Shown here in pieces: positions 5,545 to 5,958 of a DNA stretch of 5,958 nt. Position 1 is the first letter of the stretch; each line of letters begins with the position of its first letter. The notes under the pieces are model-generated. The model was not told the DNA's origin. It saw only the letters and a program-made list of their open reading frames with translations, and did no database searches. The DNA is from an uncultured Lachnospiraceae bacterium (GTDB taxonomy: Bacteria; Bacillota; Clostridia; Lachnospirales; Lachnospiraceae), in the NCBI GenBank assembly GCA_910577645.1, contig CAJTOL010000012.1, positions 86,744-92,701 on the forward strand, read 5' to 3'. The translations under genes were made by a program, and so were the position numbers.

Positions 5545-5958
5545 ATGGATCATTCTTATCCGTATATAGCGTCTTTGACCAGAGAACCGTTCCTTTTCTA
5601 TGAAATGCGTTCCACCGCAAAGCTGATGAGCGAAGGACTCTCAGATGAAGCGATTGTAACAGAAATTGTGGAGCAGAATCTTTTCCAGTATCCAACTGAA
5701 AAATCGATTACACGGATGGCAAAAGCCTGTATGAAACGACTTCATGCTCTGGAAGATGAAACTCTGGTTTCTGCGATTGCATCGCAGCCGACAGAGATAG
5801 CAAAGCAGATCTGCCTGTATGCGATGATGAAGCAGAGCCGACTTGTTTGGGAGTTTATGCTGACAGTCATTGGAGAGAAGTACCGGTTAAGGGACACGTC
5901 CTTTGGTAAGATAGATTTGAATACATTTTTTATGCGTTTGCAGGAGCAGAATGATACC
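5545..5958 (+). CDS. brxA: BrxA-like protein (DUF1819), first gene of a BREX phage-defence locus; 3'-truncated by window edge
   Basis: The 138 codons seen resemble BrxA, a small helical DNA-binding protein usually near 190-210 aa that opens type 1 BREX operons (brxA, brxB, brxC, pglX, pglZ, brxL). The pattern includes an N-terminal LTREPFLFYEMRSTAKLMSEG near residues 11-31, like the 'LxxxESRxxAxLLLEG' part of known BrxA. Then come a basic helix with KSITRMAKACMKRL near 53-66, IAKQICLYAMMKQSRLVWEFM near 84-104 and EKYRLRD near 110-116. The ATG at 5545 follows AAGGAGG (5529-5535) by nine bases. The gene runs off the window with no stop. BREX blocks phage replication and marks host DNA by PglX methylation. 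The assignment is from memory of the family and remote similarity, so it is good but not certain; the rest of the operon is not visible. Confidence 0.75.
   Translation, partial: MDHSYPYIASLTREPFLFYEMRSTAKLMSEGLSDEAIVTEIVEQNLFQYPTEKSITRMAKACMKRLHALEDETLVSAIASQPTEIAKQICLYAMMKQSRLVWEFMLTVIGEKYRLRDTSFGKIDLNTFFMRLQEQNDT

Overview
The window looks like a chromosomal segment from a low-to-moderate GC Firmicute, most likely class Clostridia and probably Lachnospiraceae. This is inferred from strong AGGAGG-type ribosome binding sites before nearly every gene, the protein sequence styles (for example the MGKYFGTDGFRGEAN start of the GlmM-like protein) and codon use. No rRNA marker is present, so the taxonomy is inference only.

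Left part (2-4219), core sugar-nucleotide genes, all on +: the 3' part of rfbA/rmlA (glucose-1-phosphate thymidylyltransferase), rfbB/rmlB (dTDP-glucose 4,6-dehydratase), rfbD/rmlD (dTDP-4-dehydrorhamnose reductase) and a phosphoglucosamine-mutase-type phosphohexomutase (glmM). The first three supply three of the four dTDP-L-rhamnose steps. The epimerase rmlC is not in the window and may lie upstream. The genes read as one operon with gaps of roughly 70-130 bases. The gaps contain structure: a hairpin and an 18-codon leader ORF that overlaps the rfbB start, and a long hairpin between rfbB and rfbD.

Middle part (about 4220-4982), a scar zone: a short doubtful ORF with a hydrophobic N-terminus overlaps the glmM end. 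Then comes a roughly 541-bp, internally deleted IS1182-family element with imperfect terminal inverted repeats, subterminal hairpins and a shrunken but still open transposase frame on the minus strand.

Right part (4983-5958), an accessory module: an AT-rich non-coding stretch carries a degenerate array of about 20-21-bp units that begins near a TGTACA. It is followed by an extended -10 promoter, a 72-aa XRE/Cro-type HTH regulator and, nine bases after a strong ribosome binding site, the first 138 codons of a BrxA-like (DUF1819) protein. BrxA is normally the first gene of a BREX anti-phage locus, so the window probably ends at the doorway of a BREX defence island inserted next to the rhamnose operon. 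The repeat array may be the left end of the transposon that brought it, or the control region of the module. The sequence here cannot decide between these.
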